From Piscicola geometra (taxonomy: Eukaryota; Annelida; Clitellata; Hirudinida; Piscicolidae): a DNA stretch of 64,000 bases. The first letter of the stretch is position 1. Every line of letters starts with the position of its first letter. A program made the translations under genes and the position numbers. Below the pieces are notes generated by a model, which saw only the letters and a program-made list of their open reading frames with translations, was not told the DNA's origin and searched no databases. The stretch covers positions 4,798,704 through 4,862,703 of the forward strand of contig OX030968.1 in NCBI GenBank assembly GCA_943735955.1. The letters run 5' to 3'. Shown here piece after piece: positions 1 to 11,224 of this stretch.

Positions 1-770
1 ATTATTATTATTATTCTATTATTTAGTTAACTTTATTAACTTGCTTTTGAATATGTATGCATATATACTTTCAAATTATTATCTATTATCACACCAAGGT
101 CTTTTTCATAAGCAATACTTTCTAGTAATACCTCACCACCCTCGTAATTCTTCATGTATAAACTCTTGATACATTTGATTTTCGAGATATTTGTAAGAAA
201 TAAATATTTTCAGATGAAGTCTGAGTTGCCATTGTAGACTGCCATTATTTTATTCATATATCCTTGTAGCTTAATCCCATCATCTCTCTCATTTATTTGT
301 CCATACATTTTGCCATCATCTGCGTACATGAAAACATTTGAGTTTACTCTATTTGGTGAATCGTTTATAAAACAACTGTGGACTCAAAACAACTCCTTGG
401 GGAATACCACTTGTCAACCTCTTCCATTTTTGTTTGATACAATTTACATCTATGTATTTTATTATTTAGGATTTTTTTCTTCATTCACACGCTGTATAAC
501 CAATACGATATTTTGTGAATTGACCTTGTATGTGGCACCTTGTCAAAAGCTTTGAAAAATCCGTATAAGTCATGTGTATTACTCTCCCTAAAATATCTGT
601 CAAATCAACTTATTTATTGAAACCGTCCACCAATAATACAATATTGGGTATTGCAAATAATTCGTTTAATTCATTGTTTTTCTTGTGTGTGTGTTTGCGT
701 CAACGAAATGAGTGTCCGAACAAATCGTCACAGATATTTGATCGACATCATTGAAATATAGCTACTATTA
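1..770 (-). pseudogene. Decayed LINE reverse-transcriptase fragment (CR1/jockey-like)
   Basis: Read on the minus strand, pieces of a non-LTR reverse transcriptase are recognisable in shifting frames. Motif A appears as TDFSKAFDKVPHTRSIHKIS (about 500-570), motif B as GIPQGVVLSPQLF (about 385-425), and motif C as FMYADDGKMYGQIN (about 300-340). Stops and frameshifts separate them, so no continuous protein is possible. The same fragment recurs, further decayed, at 25,257-25,960, where it leads into the same trinucleotide repeat and Ly6 exon; it therefore belongs to a larger duplicated block. No 5' domain, tail or target duplication was seen. The clade is inferred only from motif style. Confidence 0.7.
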
Positions 771-869
771 GTCAGTTCGGTATAACTCTTATTCGATATT
801 ATGCCATACGTTAATATTTGAGAGCCCCAATAACCCATTCCTGTCACTAATGTCTTTAGGAGTTCCCTT

Positions 870-1045
870 CTGAAAGTTTAACTTCTACTACTACTACTAC
901 TATTACTGAAACTACTACTATTACTACTACTGCTACTACTACTATTACTACTACTACTACTAGTACTCTTATTACTACTACTACTACTGCTAATACTACT
1001 ACTACTACTACTAATACTACAACTACTACTACTACTACTAATGCT
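870..1045. repeat. Imperfect (CTA/TTA)n trinucleotide repeat
   Basis: About 175 bp of CTA units with scattered TTA, TGA and TGC variants. The long valine-rich reading frame across it is only a product of the repeat. The matching repeat at 26,058-26,180 is much purer, so the two arrays have evolved separately since the block was duplicated. Confidence 0.9.
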
Positions 1046-1289
1046 TTTGATGACATCTAGATTTTAATTTCATTTATCTTCTTTTTTTTCTAATGCTTTC
1101 ATGAATTATGTGTATAGATTTTAACAAATGAGTTTGTCTCTTGATTTAATAAAGAGAATGAAAGTTGTTGAGTTTTCAAAACCGGTTCATGTCATTTACT
1201 TTCATTTAGTTTGGAATTAGTCGTTTTTAATCTGTACTTTAACCTTTTACTAATTTGTAACGAAATTAAAATATAAGATTAAATTAAAA
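1046..1289. other. Non-coding spacer of the duplicated Ly6 block
   Basis: AT-rich sequence without a coding signal that aligns with about 26,180-26,404. It ends where the Ly6 exon-3 remnant begins. Confidence 0.5.
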
Positions 1290-2275
1290 GACACTGCTTG
1301 AATAGAATGAGCGTTGAACTCTTGCTTCCAGGGACAGTGGTTTTGACAGGGGGTTCGACAGTACCTGTACGCGCATAATCTTCTGTGTTACACAGGTCAG
1401 CTGAGGTGAGGACAAAGGGCGTTGGTTAGAAAGAATAGGAAATTGAGTGATGAACTGAAAGTTGAAATAGAAAAGAATGGAGAAGTGAAATGAATATTTG
1501 AACTAACTTGAAAGAAACATCAGCAAATATTAAAACAACAATAATAAAAGTCAAGAAAATCTCAAAAACAACAATCCCTACAGAAACAACAACTGCCACA
1601 ACTGCTTACTCTGGCAGACTCACCTTGAGCCTCCAAAGCCTTGTAGGGGTTCACACACGTTTTTATCTTTAAGATGACAGCCATTTAGAAATAAATTATG
1701 TTATGGTGGTTGCGAATCGGTGGTGTAGAGGACCCTTAGTGGTAAGAAATAAGTTTGGAAAAAAAATCTTGGTTGAGTATGTGATTATAATTTTTATAAA
1801 GATGAAGATGATGATCTTGAAGGAAATTTAGATGATAGGATGAGGATGATGATAGGGGCGACGGTGATGGTGATGTCGTTGATTAGAAACATAACTTGTT
1901 ACTTAATCGACTTTTTAATATATTAACCAAATAAAAACAAGGACTCATATCAAAAATCAATTATCAATGAAGATGAATGAAATTTAAATAGGATTTTGAG
2001 ATTTATTAAATAGAAGAAGTGGACATTTTTATTCAAAAATCTCACAATCATTTTTGAAAAAAAACTACACTCACAAAAAGCTATGAAGAACAAATCACAA
2101 AAACTAATTAAACCACAAACTCAAGCCCCTTACCATCAGCTTGAAAACTCGAGTTAGAGCTCTTGGATCGTGGGCGCTTCATTGCAGCTTGAACGTATGT
2201 AGCACTTTAAGACGTCTGCCACACAGAACATCGTTAGCAACATCAAGCCTGTGCCTAAATGGGCTCTTGATGTAT
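1290..2275 (-). pseudogene. Ly6/uPAR-family pseudogene (copy A)
   Basis: Three exon remnants in minus-strand order match intact copy B. Exon 1 (about 2,150-2,275) keeps the leader (GTGLMLLTMFCVADVLKCY) but lacks the start ATG and has an in-frame TAA where the third LU cysteine region should be. Exon 2 (1,610 to about 1,700) keeps GCHLKDKNVCEP but has lost the preceding cysteine and has an in-frame TGA. Exon 3 (about 1,290-1,400) keeps DLCNTEDYARTG but diverges before the GPI-attachment hydrophobic tail. This is clearly a dead paralogue. The same decayed form is seen in copy C (37.5-38.4 kb). Confidence 0.8.
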
Positions 2276-2505
2276 AGCCTAAAAATATATAATACATTTT
2301 GTGAAACAAACATACTTACATCCAGGGGCCAAACAATTATTTAATTCCCTTGAAAATATTCTATTTTTCATTAGTATTAGTGAAATGAGCAAAAATTGTT
2401 TAATATATAAAAAAGAAAATTATTTATTTGCACTTTGAAAATAATGTGACACAACGTTTTTTATTCGAAATTATTTCTAAACTCGGTTCGGAGTACTTGT
2501 GAGTG
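2276..2505. other. Intergenic spacer between Ly6 copies A and B
   Basis: AT-rich sequence with no convincing coding or RNA feature. It is well conserved at 38,400-38,630, inside the duplicated Ly6 block. Confidence 0.5.
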
Positions 2506-2511
2506 TTTATT
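2506..2511 (-). promoter_or_regulatory. Candidate polyadenylation signal AATAAA for Ly6 copy B
   Basis: AATAAA on the minus strand about 103 bp past the stop codon. The same hexamer sits at the same spacing in copy D (38,631-38,636). Its use as a poly(A) signal is inferred from position and conservation. Confidence 0.4.
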
Positions 2512-2613
2512 GAGATGGATGTGAGCGCACTAGAGTCTTAAAATCTATTGAATGTTCAAAGTTAACAAATAAATATAGATTTTAGGCACTCTCCACCATT
2601 CATGCACCCCTCA

Positions 2614-4667
2614 TCAGCCCATGAGAAATGCAGCCATGACTGCAGAGACCACAAGAGCGACAGAAGCTGTGGTTGAGACACTGCTTGACTGAATAGGCGT
2701 TGAACTCTTGCTTCCAGGGGCAGTGGTTTTGACAGGGAGTTTGGCAGCGCCTTTACGCACATAATCTTCTGTGTTACACAGGTCAGCTGAGGTGAGGACA
2801 AAGGGCGTTGGTTAGAAAGAATAGGAAAATGAGTGGTGAACTGAAAGTTGAAACAGAAAAGAATGGAGAAGTAAAATGAATATTTGAACTAACGTGAAAG
2901 AAACATCAACAAATACTAAAACCACAATACTAAAAGTCAAGAAACTTTTAAAAACAACAATCCTTACAAAAAAAACAACTGCAACAGCGGCTTACTCTGG
3001 CAGAAGCACTTTGTGCCTCTGTTGATGGGTTCACACACGTTTTTATCGTCAGAATGACAGCCACTCACACAAATATTCTTTCCTGTGGTGGTCACGATGT
3101 CGTGGTGTAGTGGTGGCAAGAGAAGTTGAATAAAAAAGATTCACAAATGAGGTTTGTGAAGAATAATTGCTTTAAAGATGAGAATGAGAATGATGACGAA
3201 AACTAAGATGATTACGATTATGATTCTTACGACGATAATGATGGTGATGAGGGTGGTGGTGTCGACTATGATTAGAAAAACAAGCTAATATTTCATCGAA
3301 TGGGTTAACCCAATTATGACCACTACATTAAATAAAGTTGTCAACATGAATTTTACATTTAGACTTCTATTATATGGTTATAATAATAACACAAGCAAAA
3401 TTCAAAACAATTGCTTGATAAGTTTTAGTGGGGCAAAATGTTGCAAAAACGCACCATGAGCGAAAAAGGTGATCTAATTCTATGCAGAAAGAAATCATAA
3501 ATACACTTGTTCAAACCACGTTTATTAAAACAGAAATACATTTCAATCACAAAAAGTTTGCTAAAGTTTTTAATTAATATTATTTTATTATAATAATTTT
3601 ATTATTGAAAAGCAATTACCAAAAAGCAAAATATTTAACGTCAATTACAACAGCACACTCATAAACTGTAGTGCCGTTGCAAAGACGACATCAACGACGA
3701 CTGTTATCTCAATTTTAATTTCTTTATCAATCTATAAAAAATGAAAAAATTATATTTTCTTCAATAAAAGCTCTAAGTGTGAAGTATTAGGTTTAGAATT
3801 TTTTCCCAAAAAAAACATTCATCATAAAATTTAAATTTGAGTATTTATTTTATCAATTTCATAAGAAATAAAAATATAAATTATTATTTTAATATTTGTA
3901 TAATAAATATTGTAATAGATATGATAAGATATCCTATTACGCCAAGGCTGTGAAAACGCAACATTGATTTTTAAATGCATTGAAAAGTTATTTTAAATAA
4001 AAGAATTTGAAATGTAAGCATTGTCTATCTTTTCACCTTGAAATAAAAAATAAATTTGAATAACAAATATTATATTTAAACAACAAAATTGATTAATTAA
4101 CTACGCGACAAAAATTGTTTTGAGAGATGCTAAATGTAAACAGGAAATAAAAGACTATAAATAAAAAATGTAAAAGAAGAAATTTAATTCACTAAATTAA
4201 AGATTTGAACTTATTTTGTATTAAAAATATTCTAATAAAATTCAGTACTAAAAGTATAAAAAAAACAGAAAATAATATTGCGAAAACGCAGAAGCAGCGG
4301 TAAATGGTAAAAAGAAACGAGGACTCATTTAAATTGGAGATGAATTTGAGTTTAAATAGGATTTTAGGTTTATTGAATATACGATTGAAAAAAAATTTAA
4401 TCTTACAAACATCTTTGAGAAAAAAATTAAACTCACAAACAGCTATGAAGAACAAGTCCTAAAATCTGATTAAACCATACACTCAAACCACTAACCGCCA
4501 GATTTCAAATGCGCGATGAAGCAAGACTTAGTTTCATTTCCGATGCACTCTTCGACGGTGGGCTTATCTATACAAGATCCTCCTAAATAACACTTCAAGG
4601 CGTCTGCCGCACAGAACATCGCTAGCAACACCAAGCCTGTGCTCATGAGGGTTCTTGATGAGTTCAT
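2614..4667 (-). CDS. Ly6/uPAR-family three-finger GPI-anchored protein (copy B), three exons
   Basis: Exons join as 4,667-4,496, 3,082-2,996 and 2,786-2,614 (172, 87 and 173 nt), giving 143 codons plus stop with matching phases. Splice sites are donor GTTAGT, acceptor CACAG, donor GTAAGC and acceptor CTCAG. The protein starts with a signal peptide (MNSSRTLMSTGLVLLAMFCA) and continues with a ten-cysteine LU domain opening LKCY and ending in the family hallmark DLCN; the usual CC pair near the end is CFC here. A Ser/Thr-rich stretch then precedes a hydrophobic C-terminus (VALVVSAVMAAFLMG) typical of a GPI-anchor signal. Such proteins sit on the outer cell surface; ligand and role are unknown. 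It is the only copy here with all three exons intact. It is a host gene rather than a transposon gene, but its neighbours are transposon debris. Confidence 0.85.
3083..4495 (-). other. Intron 1 of Ly6 copy B
   Basis: A 1.4-kb AT-rich intron bounded by donor GTTAGT and acceptor CACAG. It includes GAT-rich microsatellite-like sequence around 3,180-3,270. I see no other gene in it. Confidence 0.7.
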
Positions 4668-4671
4668 CTGT

Positions 4672-5255
4672 GGATGGAAGTTGTGGAGTTGTGAACAGTA
4701 GAGTGCTATTGGGAGTGAGTGGAAGGGAGATTGAGGGTTGATAAGACAATTTGAAAAGAGGTAACGAAAAATGTTTAAAAAGTTTTAAGTTAAGAAAATG
4801 TATTGAAACTAATTTTATTTTAATGCTGGTTTAATCCTACCTTGACAAATAATTATAAAGTGAAATATTATAAACAAATAAGTGAACGTCTCTTTGACGT
4901 AAAAACAAAGAATACACACTTTTAGTTTTAATTTTTATTAAGGAACGGAAATTGAAAAATCTCATTAATAATTTTCTTGAAAGGGTCAGTCTTTCAATTT
5001 CTGTGAAGTATATATATTTTCCTATTTTTTGTTTATTTGAAAATCTAACATTTATATTTATATTTTATTATCTGTTTAGTTTGGTAAAAAAAAAACATTT
5101 CTATTTCATTTTAAATAAAATGAATTATTACAGATACGCACACATATTCTTCGCGTCACACGCACACAAAGGCCCACAAATCTGAACAAAGGCTGGTCAA
5201 TCAAACTACTCTCAAACATTGAGCACTCTTGAATTTGATGAAAGAGCGCTATAGA
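4672..5255. other. Intergenic, upstream of Ly6 copy B
   Basis: AT-rich sequence that should include the copy-B promoter. No convincing TATA box was chosen. Reading frames here lack any recognisable motif. Confidence 0.4.
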
Positions 5256-5258
5256 AAT

Positions 5259-6110
5259 TTATTTGATGGATTGATTGATTTTATGAACGGGGTAAGGTTC
5301 GTTCCTCCGTCGAGTCAACGAGGACCACTTCAAGTCATTCGGAATGTGTTGTGACTGGCTCTCTGTGTGTGCGAGATGGCTGATGATGCCGATCCTGGCA
5401 CGGAAAGTTCGGGAACATAAGGGACAAAGGATGAGTGGGATGTCTCCGGTAGGGTTGACAGCGTGGGATTTTTGGACTTGCCTCTTTTTTCTGCGGCGGT
5501 GATCCTGTTTGCCTCGCAGGCCACGGCACCTTTGTGAATTGAAGAGCGGCATGTGGAATGATTTGTTGCAGCTTGTTCCTAGGTTTCTACGTTGATGACA
5601 AACGCTTTTAGTGAGGCTTTAGACTGTCTTTAAAGCGTTTATTTTGCCGGCCTCTGAGACCGCTGGCTTTGCAAAAGTTCACCATGAAAGGCATTTGGAC
5701 TATGTGCCCTGCCCAGCGAAGCTGAGATTGCATTAGGAGGGTGAAAAAACTGGGAAGACCTGCTATGGACAGTACCACTGAGTATGGAATTTTGTGTGCC
5801 ATTTTATGCCAAAGATTTTCCTGAGACTTGTTGTGTGAAAGTGGTTCAATTTCCTATCATGGCGTTGATACACAGTCCACGTTTCACATGCATATAGCAG
5901 TGTGGGGAGCACCACAGCCCTGTATACTTTCAGCTTTGTCTTGGTGGTGATGCCTCTTTTGTTCCAGACGTTTGGGCACAACCTGCCAAAGGTGGAACTG
6001 GTTCTAGCAATCTAGACATTCATGTCGTCATCGATAGTGACACTTTGGGATAATGTACTGCCTAGGTAGGTGAACCGGTCCACTGTGTTGAGTTTTTGTC
6101 CATTAACCGT
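5259..6110 (-). pseudogene. 3' end of a LINE (endonuclease/RT-type), frameshifted
   Basis: Minus-strand frames in order give DRFTYLGSTLSQSVTID-like sequence, FGRLCPNVWNKRGITTKTK, LLYACETWTVYQRHDRKLNH, LRWAGHIVQMP, and a terminal zinc-finger-like CPLCSRTFRARIGIISH with following His. This is the post-RT C-terminal region of a common invertebrate LINE type. At least two frame changes and several stops show it is dead. It is the same LINE family as the RT at 18.5-19.8 kb. The 5' end is cut by AT-rich sequence and a SINE. The clade is not assigned. Confidence 0.8.
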
Positions 6111-6126
6111 ATCAATAATATAAATA

Positions 6127-6355
6127 AGCATAATATAAAAGTCAAGCTGTGATTAAGGGGTGAACGGGTAGCTGAGTCGGCAACGACTCTCGGCTTGACT
6201 AATAATGAAAGGTCCTAGGTTCAAGTGCAACCAATGCCCTACTAACCCAAAGGCGCAAATGAAAATATGCAGCCTAAGTGGCCTGGAAGCCCGTTCGGGT
6301 TATACGCCACGTTAATAATGCTCGTCATTATTAATACAGAGCATAATATAAAAGT
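6127..6355 (+). mobile_element. tRNA-derived SINE with 16-bp target-site duplication
   Basis: A 197-bp insert (6,143-6,339) is flanked by perfect 16-bp direct repeats AGCATAATATAAAAGT at 6,127-6,142 and 6,340-6,355. Near its 5' end are an A-box-like TAGCTGAGTCGG and a B-box-like GGTTCAAGTGC about 40 bp apart, as in a tRNA head. A non-tRNA body follows. SINEs of this kind are transcribed by RNA polymerase III and moved by LINE machinery. The perfect duplication implies a fairly recent insertion. The partner LINE is not identified. Confidence 0.8.
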
Positions 6356-6950
6356 TTCATGAATTTCTGAGAGGGGGGGTGGACTCCATTGGTCGAAATT
6401 CTATGGAATGACCCAGTACCAGAGAGACCATAGAAAAGAGAGTTGCAATAATCAATCCTGGAGAGAACTAGAGAAGATACAAGAAGCTGCAAAGTAGGAT
6501 CATCGAGAAAATTAAATAAGTTGCAATCAACTCACCGGCCTTCGGAAGACAACCAATAAACTTAAATAAAATAAATAAAATAAATGATGTCAAAAAGATC
6601 AAGTTTAAAAAAGATAAAATTTGATATAATTACCTACACAACTACAGCCCTAATCCCTAACCTTAACCCTTATCCTAATCAGAGCATCTAAATATTTTAA
6701 AAAAGAATTTTTTTAGTTTTTTTAAATATTTAACTTATCCTAATACTTCAAGCAATTATTTGTATGAACAAATAATTTCAAAAAAGTGTATTTAAGATTT
6801 GAACTTGGATTACCAGACTATAAATAGGAAGTGGCAACCGTTAGAAAGACGTTGCACAAGATGGAACGATTTTCAAACGTAGCCTCATAGCTCAATTGCA
6901 TAACCAATGATAAAATACAATACAACGACAAGTATCATCATCATCAATCA
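6356..6950. other. Unassigned AT-rich sequence
   Basis: No coding or RNA feature was recognised. A short AATAA-type tandem lies at about 6,545-6,585 and could be the tail of an old retroposon. Confidence 0.3.
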
Positions 6951-6954
6951 TCAA

Positions 6955-7245
6955 GCGGGCGCAGATAAGGGGCCAGGAGGCTTTTTTTCCGCGGCAAGAC
7001 AAAATGACTCCAAACATCTTTGTTCACAGCCCACGATTTAAGCTGGATGGCTTCAACCGTAGACTGCCCTGGCTTGATGTATGCCGAGATTTATTGTCTG
7101 TATGAGGTTCTTGGTCTGCCAGGACGCTTTTGTGTTTTTATCTTGGACCCGTAAAACAAATAGCGGTGCACAGGCTCATCCACGGGCATGCGAAGACAAT
7201 GACCAGTGAATTGCATGCTCATGCCCCGGAGACTTGCTATGTTTC
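6955..7245 (-). pseudogene. LINE 3'-terminal coding remnant
   Basis: The minus strand reads as MQFTGHCLRMPVDEPVHRY, KTQKRPGRPRTSY, then a stop, then VEAIQLKSWAVNKDVWSHFV and a short tail. The FxGHCLR...EPVH...RGRPRT-like layout resembles the C-terminal region of many LINE polyproteins. An in-frame stop breaks it. It ends just before the repeated block at 7,250. Confidence 0.55.
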
Positions 7246-8411
7246 ATCTCTTTAATTGTTTTTCGAGTTTCGTCCAGTGAGTAATGAATTTATTCATCTT
7301 AATGTTATTTTAAACAAACTTGGGAAAATTAGTTTTGCTTTGTCGAAGTTTCATTTCTAATTAACTGAAAATAAGTTAAATGTTTTGTGAAAATGATTTT
7401 TAAATTTGGTCTTCCCACTCATTCCCGGTCCAAAACTTGCTAGTCTTAACATTCCTTAGCATTTATTATTTGAACGTAAAAATTTGATTAAATAAACACG
7501 ATTTAAATTTTCAAAACTTTTCTTTAAAGAATGATTTGAGATTGTTTTCATTGGTTTTAAGTAATTAAATTAAGTTTCTATGGCTTTTTATACGGTTTAA
7601 ACCATTAGCAGATTTAGTTTTTAAGTTAAATGATCTTGGGTCTAAGTAGAGGTCTGCGCAGGAAGACTTTTATTCTTTTCTGAAGTTATTTTTTCATTTA
7701 TAATGATCAATTCATCAAAGGGGGTTTTCAACATTCTCATTCCGAAAGTACAAAATCATTCATATATTTGGATATTTTACCAATTTTTATGTCATTTTTA
7801 TTTTATAAAGACAACCATAGCTTTTTAATATATTTCATTATATTTTTTTATGTTAGTATTTATTACAATGTCAAACATTTTTAACCCGTTTTTTTCGTTC
7901 TCAATTTAAATATTGGGTCCAATTCCAGTTCTATTTCTAATCTCGCCGTTTCCAGATTTAACTTTTCATTCCCATTCACGTCTTTATTTTTTATTACCGT
8001 TCTCTTGAAGGTTCTGCGGGTACCTGGTCCGACCTCCACGCTTATCAAACACACACAATAAAAAGTTATTTGAATTAAGGATAGAAAGATAGCAGGGACA
8101 CTTCACTTTATAATAGTTTTTAAATTATATTAAAATATTTATTTAAAATAGAAATATTACTTATTGAAATATTTCAACTGCAAAACATCCAATTTCTTAA
8201 AAAAATATTGGAGGGGGGTGCCAAGGGACTGAATATTGTTGGAGCTTGAGCCCTTGCAAGCTTCATGGAGTCGGCGCCTATTGTCATTTATAGAACTCAA
8301 CCAACACTTTCAACCTAATCAGGAAGATTCATCTCTCTTAAACTGGCCATCCACAACAAACCCTTTTATTGTAATCTAACCAGCTAAACTGTCTACAACT
8401 TCCATCCACAG

Positions 8412-8580
8412 ATGAACTCATCAAGAACCCTTATGAGCACAGGCTTGGTGTTTCTAGCGATGTTCTGTGCGGCAGACGCTTTGATGTGTTACTCTAGGGA
8501 CTGTGAGAGTATAAAAAACATCACTCCAATATGTGCTGCACATTACAAGTCTTGCATGTTTTTTGTTGGTGAAATAAGTA
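8412..8580 (+). CDS. Ly6/uPAR exon 1, isolated (copy E, partial)
   Basis: An ATG opens MNSSRTLMSTGLVFLAMFCA, the same leader as copy B, followed by the start of an LU domain with four cysteines (LMCYSRDC, PICAAHYKSC). The exon is 169 nt and ends at a consensus donor GTGAGT in the same phase (1) as copy B exon 1. No exon 2 or 3 was recognised downstream before the microsatellite, so this is probably an orphan exon or a gene whose remaining exons were lost or lie elsewhere. It is on the plus strand, opposite to copies A-D. Confidence 0.7.
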
Positions 8581-8775
8581 GTGAGTAGGTTTCGTTTGTT
8601 GTTTGTGTTTTTTAGTTTCTAATCGGCCGTTTTTCAACAACTTTTTCAACCTTTTTAGAAGATTTAATTTTCTAATATTTTGTTCGCAAAACGGAAAAAT
8701 CTGTCGAATGTTTATTCCACTCCATCGGATTAAAATACGACTTTTTTTGAACGAATGAACGTATATATTTAAAAA

Positions 8776-8813
8776 TCATCATCATTATTATTATTATCAT
8801 TATCATCATCATT

Positions 8814-8853
<40 letters not shown>

Positions 8854-8865
8854 GCATCATCCTCA
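8776..8865. repeat. (CAT/TAT)n trinucleotide repeat
   Basis: Runs of CAT with TAT variants. The methionine-rich reverse frame is an artefact. The array is shorter at 42,705-42,760. Confidence 0.9.
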
Positions 8866-9559
8866 TCTTCTGCTTAACTTTAACGTTTTATGTTTCTGGG
8901 TCATTAATCGATGAATAATCGTACAAAAGTAATAAATCTTTTTTTAATAAAATTTGTTGTGTGAAAAATGTTACCCATTTCTCATAATTTAAAATTTATA
9001 TGTTTTGTGAATTTTCATTGCTTTTTCATTTTTGTTTAAAATATGGGTTTTATCTTTGAAAAATGAAAATAATAAAAGAATTTTGTTGCTTTTTAAATTT
9101 AAATTTAAATATATTTCAAAAATGAAAAACAATAGAAGTTTTATGACGTCTTATTGCTTTTTAAGTAATTTCAACCACCCATGCCATATTCAACTACTAT
9201 TTTTTATCAGCCTCCATTTGCAATACTTTCGAGAAAAAAATTCATATACAAAAATGTGAAAAATCAATTTTAAAAAAGAACATAATATTACGATTGATTA
9301 TATTATGTACTAATAAAGCTTCAAATATTTTTTAATTGAGTTATTTTAAAAATGTAAGCGGTATTCTATAAAACACTACTTTCCTCTCGTTGTATATAAG
9401 TTATATATTATAACTTATGCACGGACCGTATATATGTTATACTTGTTATATATAAGTTATACTCGTTATATAAAGATTAAAGTTGTTTGGACGTCATAAA
9501 CTCTCCGCTCGCCTATATATACGAGTTTCTCGCGGGCTTTTCTTTCTTCTCACGTTTCG

Positions 9560-10360
9560 TTCTTTTGGCGACCTAAAAGTTGAATTAAAGTTTAATACAA
9601 TGGCAAAGATGTTTTCGAATAAACTTTTTTGGATTGCCAGCTTTACTTCATTCACCAGAATGAAAAAACGACAAGTTATTGAACTCTTCCAGAACCTTCT
9701 ACCACAGAATCAACTTCCAAACCACAGCAACTAGCTGCGCACACTTCAGCAACCAAGACGACACCAAACCCCCATAACACTCAATCGATGTAGCCACATC
9801 CAGGAACTAACCAACAACACTTCACAACTTCGAAAACACGAGCACCACGTGGCTTCCTTCAGCCGTGACCAACCCTTTACTCAAATACGCCCTCGATCAA
9901 CAACCAGCTTCGCAAATGTTTCAGACGCTACCACTCTACACGTGTTCTTTCCAAAGCAAGCTTCTACAGAAATTCAAAATCTCAACATGAATGACCCTCC
10001 ACGCTTCGGCAGCCCCAGCAACAGACAGACGATGTAACCTCTCCCGGGATAGACCAGCAACAACATGGCACACTTCACATCTTCGACCGCTCTAGCACCG
10101 CACAGATCTCTCCAACTGGATACAACACGGTACCCCTCACGTTGAAGTCGTCTCACTGGGAAGTCGTTGCATTACGAATTTTTATATTTGATTAACACTT
10201 TTCTAAAAATGTTTGTTAATATTATGGATTTATTTGCGCAACGGCTACGTGTGTGTTATTTAGGTGAAATTCAAGGAGAATGGTGGGGTTCGTTTGCGTT
10301 GGAGTTGCAGATGTTGTCTGTTCGTTGTAGTCATTGTTGTGGGATGCTAGTGGTTGTTGG
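9560..10360 (+). other. GC-richer conserved segment at the end of the 3.1-kb block
   Basis: Almost identical at 43,460-44,275 and much less AT-rich than its surroundings. It follows a TATA-rich tract. A short frame (9,600-9,734, starting MAKMFSNKLFWIASF) and a 62-codon frame at 9,849-10,037 are conserved in both copies, but conservation here is at the DNA level. I recognise no protein family. It could be the 5' part of an unrecognised retroelement. Confidence 0.35.
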
Positions 10361-11206
10361 GTGTTGCGCTATTTGAACTGACTGTGCAAATGCACTGTGC
10401 CATCCTTCCACGGTGTTGTTTGTACGAGAGTGTTGCCACAAACAGCTTGGTAGCAATCCCAGATGTCTGAGGCAAAAAGAGGCTTCGTTCTTCGACCTCG
10501 TCGTTGACTTCCAAGGAATGTAACTTCCAAGTAGTTGAGAAGTTGATCAACTTCAGGAACCGTTGCTGGTCCCACTAGTTCTCCATAGACACAGATCTTA
10601 TGATCGTTCGGAACGTAGACTAGAGCAACTGGCATCCGATGTGCATGGCATAGTCAGGTTCAGTGTTGTATCGGTCTGCATAACCATACTCTTGAACCTT
10701 ACGCCAAAGGCACTGTCCAAAGTGCAAATGACATCCATGAATTTGTGCTTCGAAGATGCGGCTGAAAGCATTCATTGAAGCCTGTTAAAATCGGTGATGA
10801 TGGTCTCTGGTTGCAATCTTGGTGCTTATTCGACTAACTTTGTTAGTAGTGCCGAGTAGGTTGCTTCCGATTTGTTTTTTAGAAGTGCAAATTCACATGG
10901 AACATTTATTCCACCACTGGTTCCATGAATGGTGTACAATTGAGTGTAGTCAGCTGGACTAACTCTGAAGGTTCCGTCGGCGAACCACTCTCGGCAAGAG
11001 CTTAGGAATTGCAGATCTTCGTCCGCTGCAAACAATAGGAAGTCTCTATCATGGCGTAGGAAAGATTGACCATTAAGAATAGTTTGGAGCTCTGCGGGAA
11101 GATTATCATCCGCAGGATGTGGTAGCTGGCGGTATCTTCTGATGTTGCGTTTGGCTGTTTTAATCTTCGCCACGCTTGTTTGACCCACAGCACTCAAACT
11201 CGCCAA
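10347..11206 (-). pseudogene. MULE transposase fragment (separate lineage)
   Basis: The minus strand opens with a region ending SCREWFADGTFRVSPADYTQ, where the D of DGTF is the first catalytic acidic residue of a Mutator-like transposase. After a stop and frame change come IITDFN (second D) and CHLHFGQCLWRKVQEYGY, the CxH motif with its conserved LWRKVQ. A C-terminal piece (to about 10,369) follows in another frame. Stops near 10,785 and 10,820 make it non-functional. The last acidic residue could not be located with confidence. It lies 18 bp from the Penelope ORF end, so the two insertions abut. Confidence 0.8.
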
Positions 11207-11224
11207 CTCTGCTTGAATATAGCT

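Larger units (their letters stand above)
7250..10360. repeat. 3.1-kb duplicated block, copy 1 (matches 41,060-44,275)
   Basis: Near-identical sequence in the same order and orientation recurs at 41,060-44,275. It contains AT-rich sequence, one Ly6 exon, a CAT microsatellite, a short palindromic TATA-rich stretch and a GC-richer 0.8-kb end. Differences include an 87-bp insertion in copy 2 and repeat-length changes. It could be a segmental duplication or two copies of an unrecognised transposon; no terminal repeats were found. Confidence 0.75.

Noticed and set aside
856..1056. Long valine-rich frames over the CTA arrays (also 25,981-26,196)
   Set aside because: Products of a trinucleotide repeat; no conserved protein.
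2562..2801. 79-codon minus-strand frame over Ly6 exon 3 starting MSSPQLTCVTQ
   Set aside because: Wrong frame; the spliced frame gives DLCN and the GPI tail and agrees in phase with the other two exons.
6143..6230. A functional tRNA gene
   Set aside because: A- and B-box-like motifs are present but the sequence lacks a good acceptor stem and is bounded by a 16-bp target duplication, so it is a SINE.
10563..10778. Plus-strand frame over the MULE fragment
   Set aside because: Antisense to a recognisable MULE core; no domain of its own.
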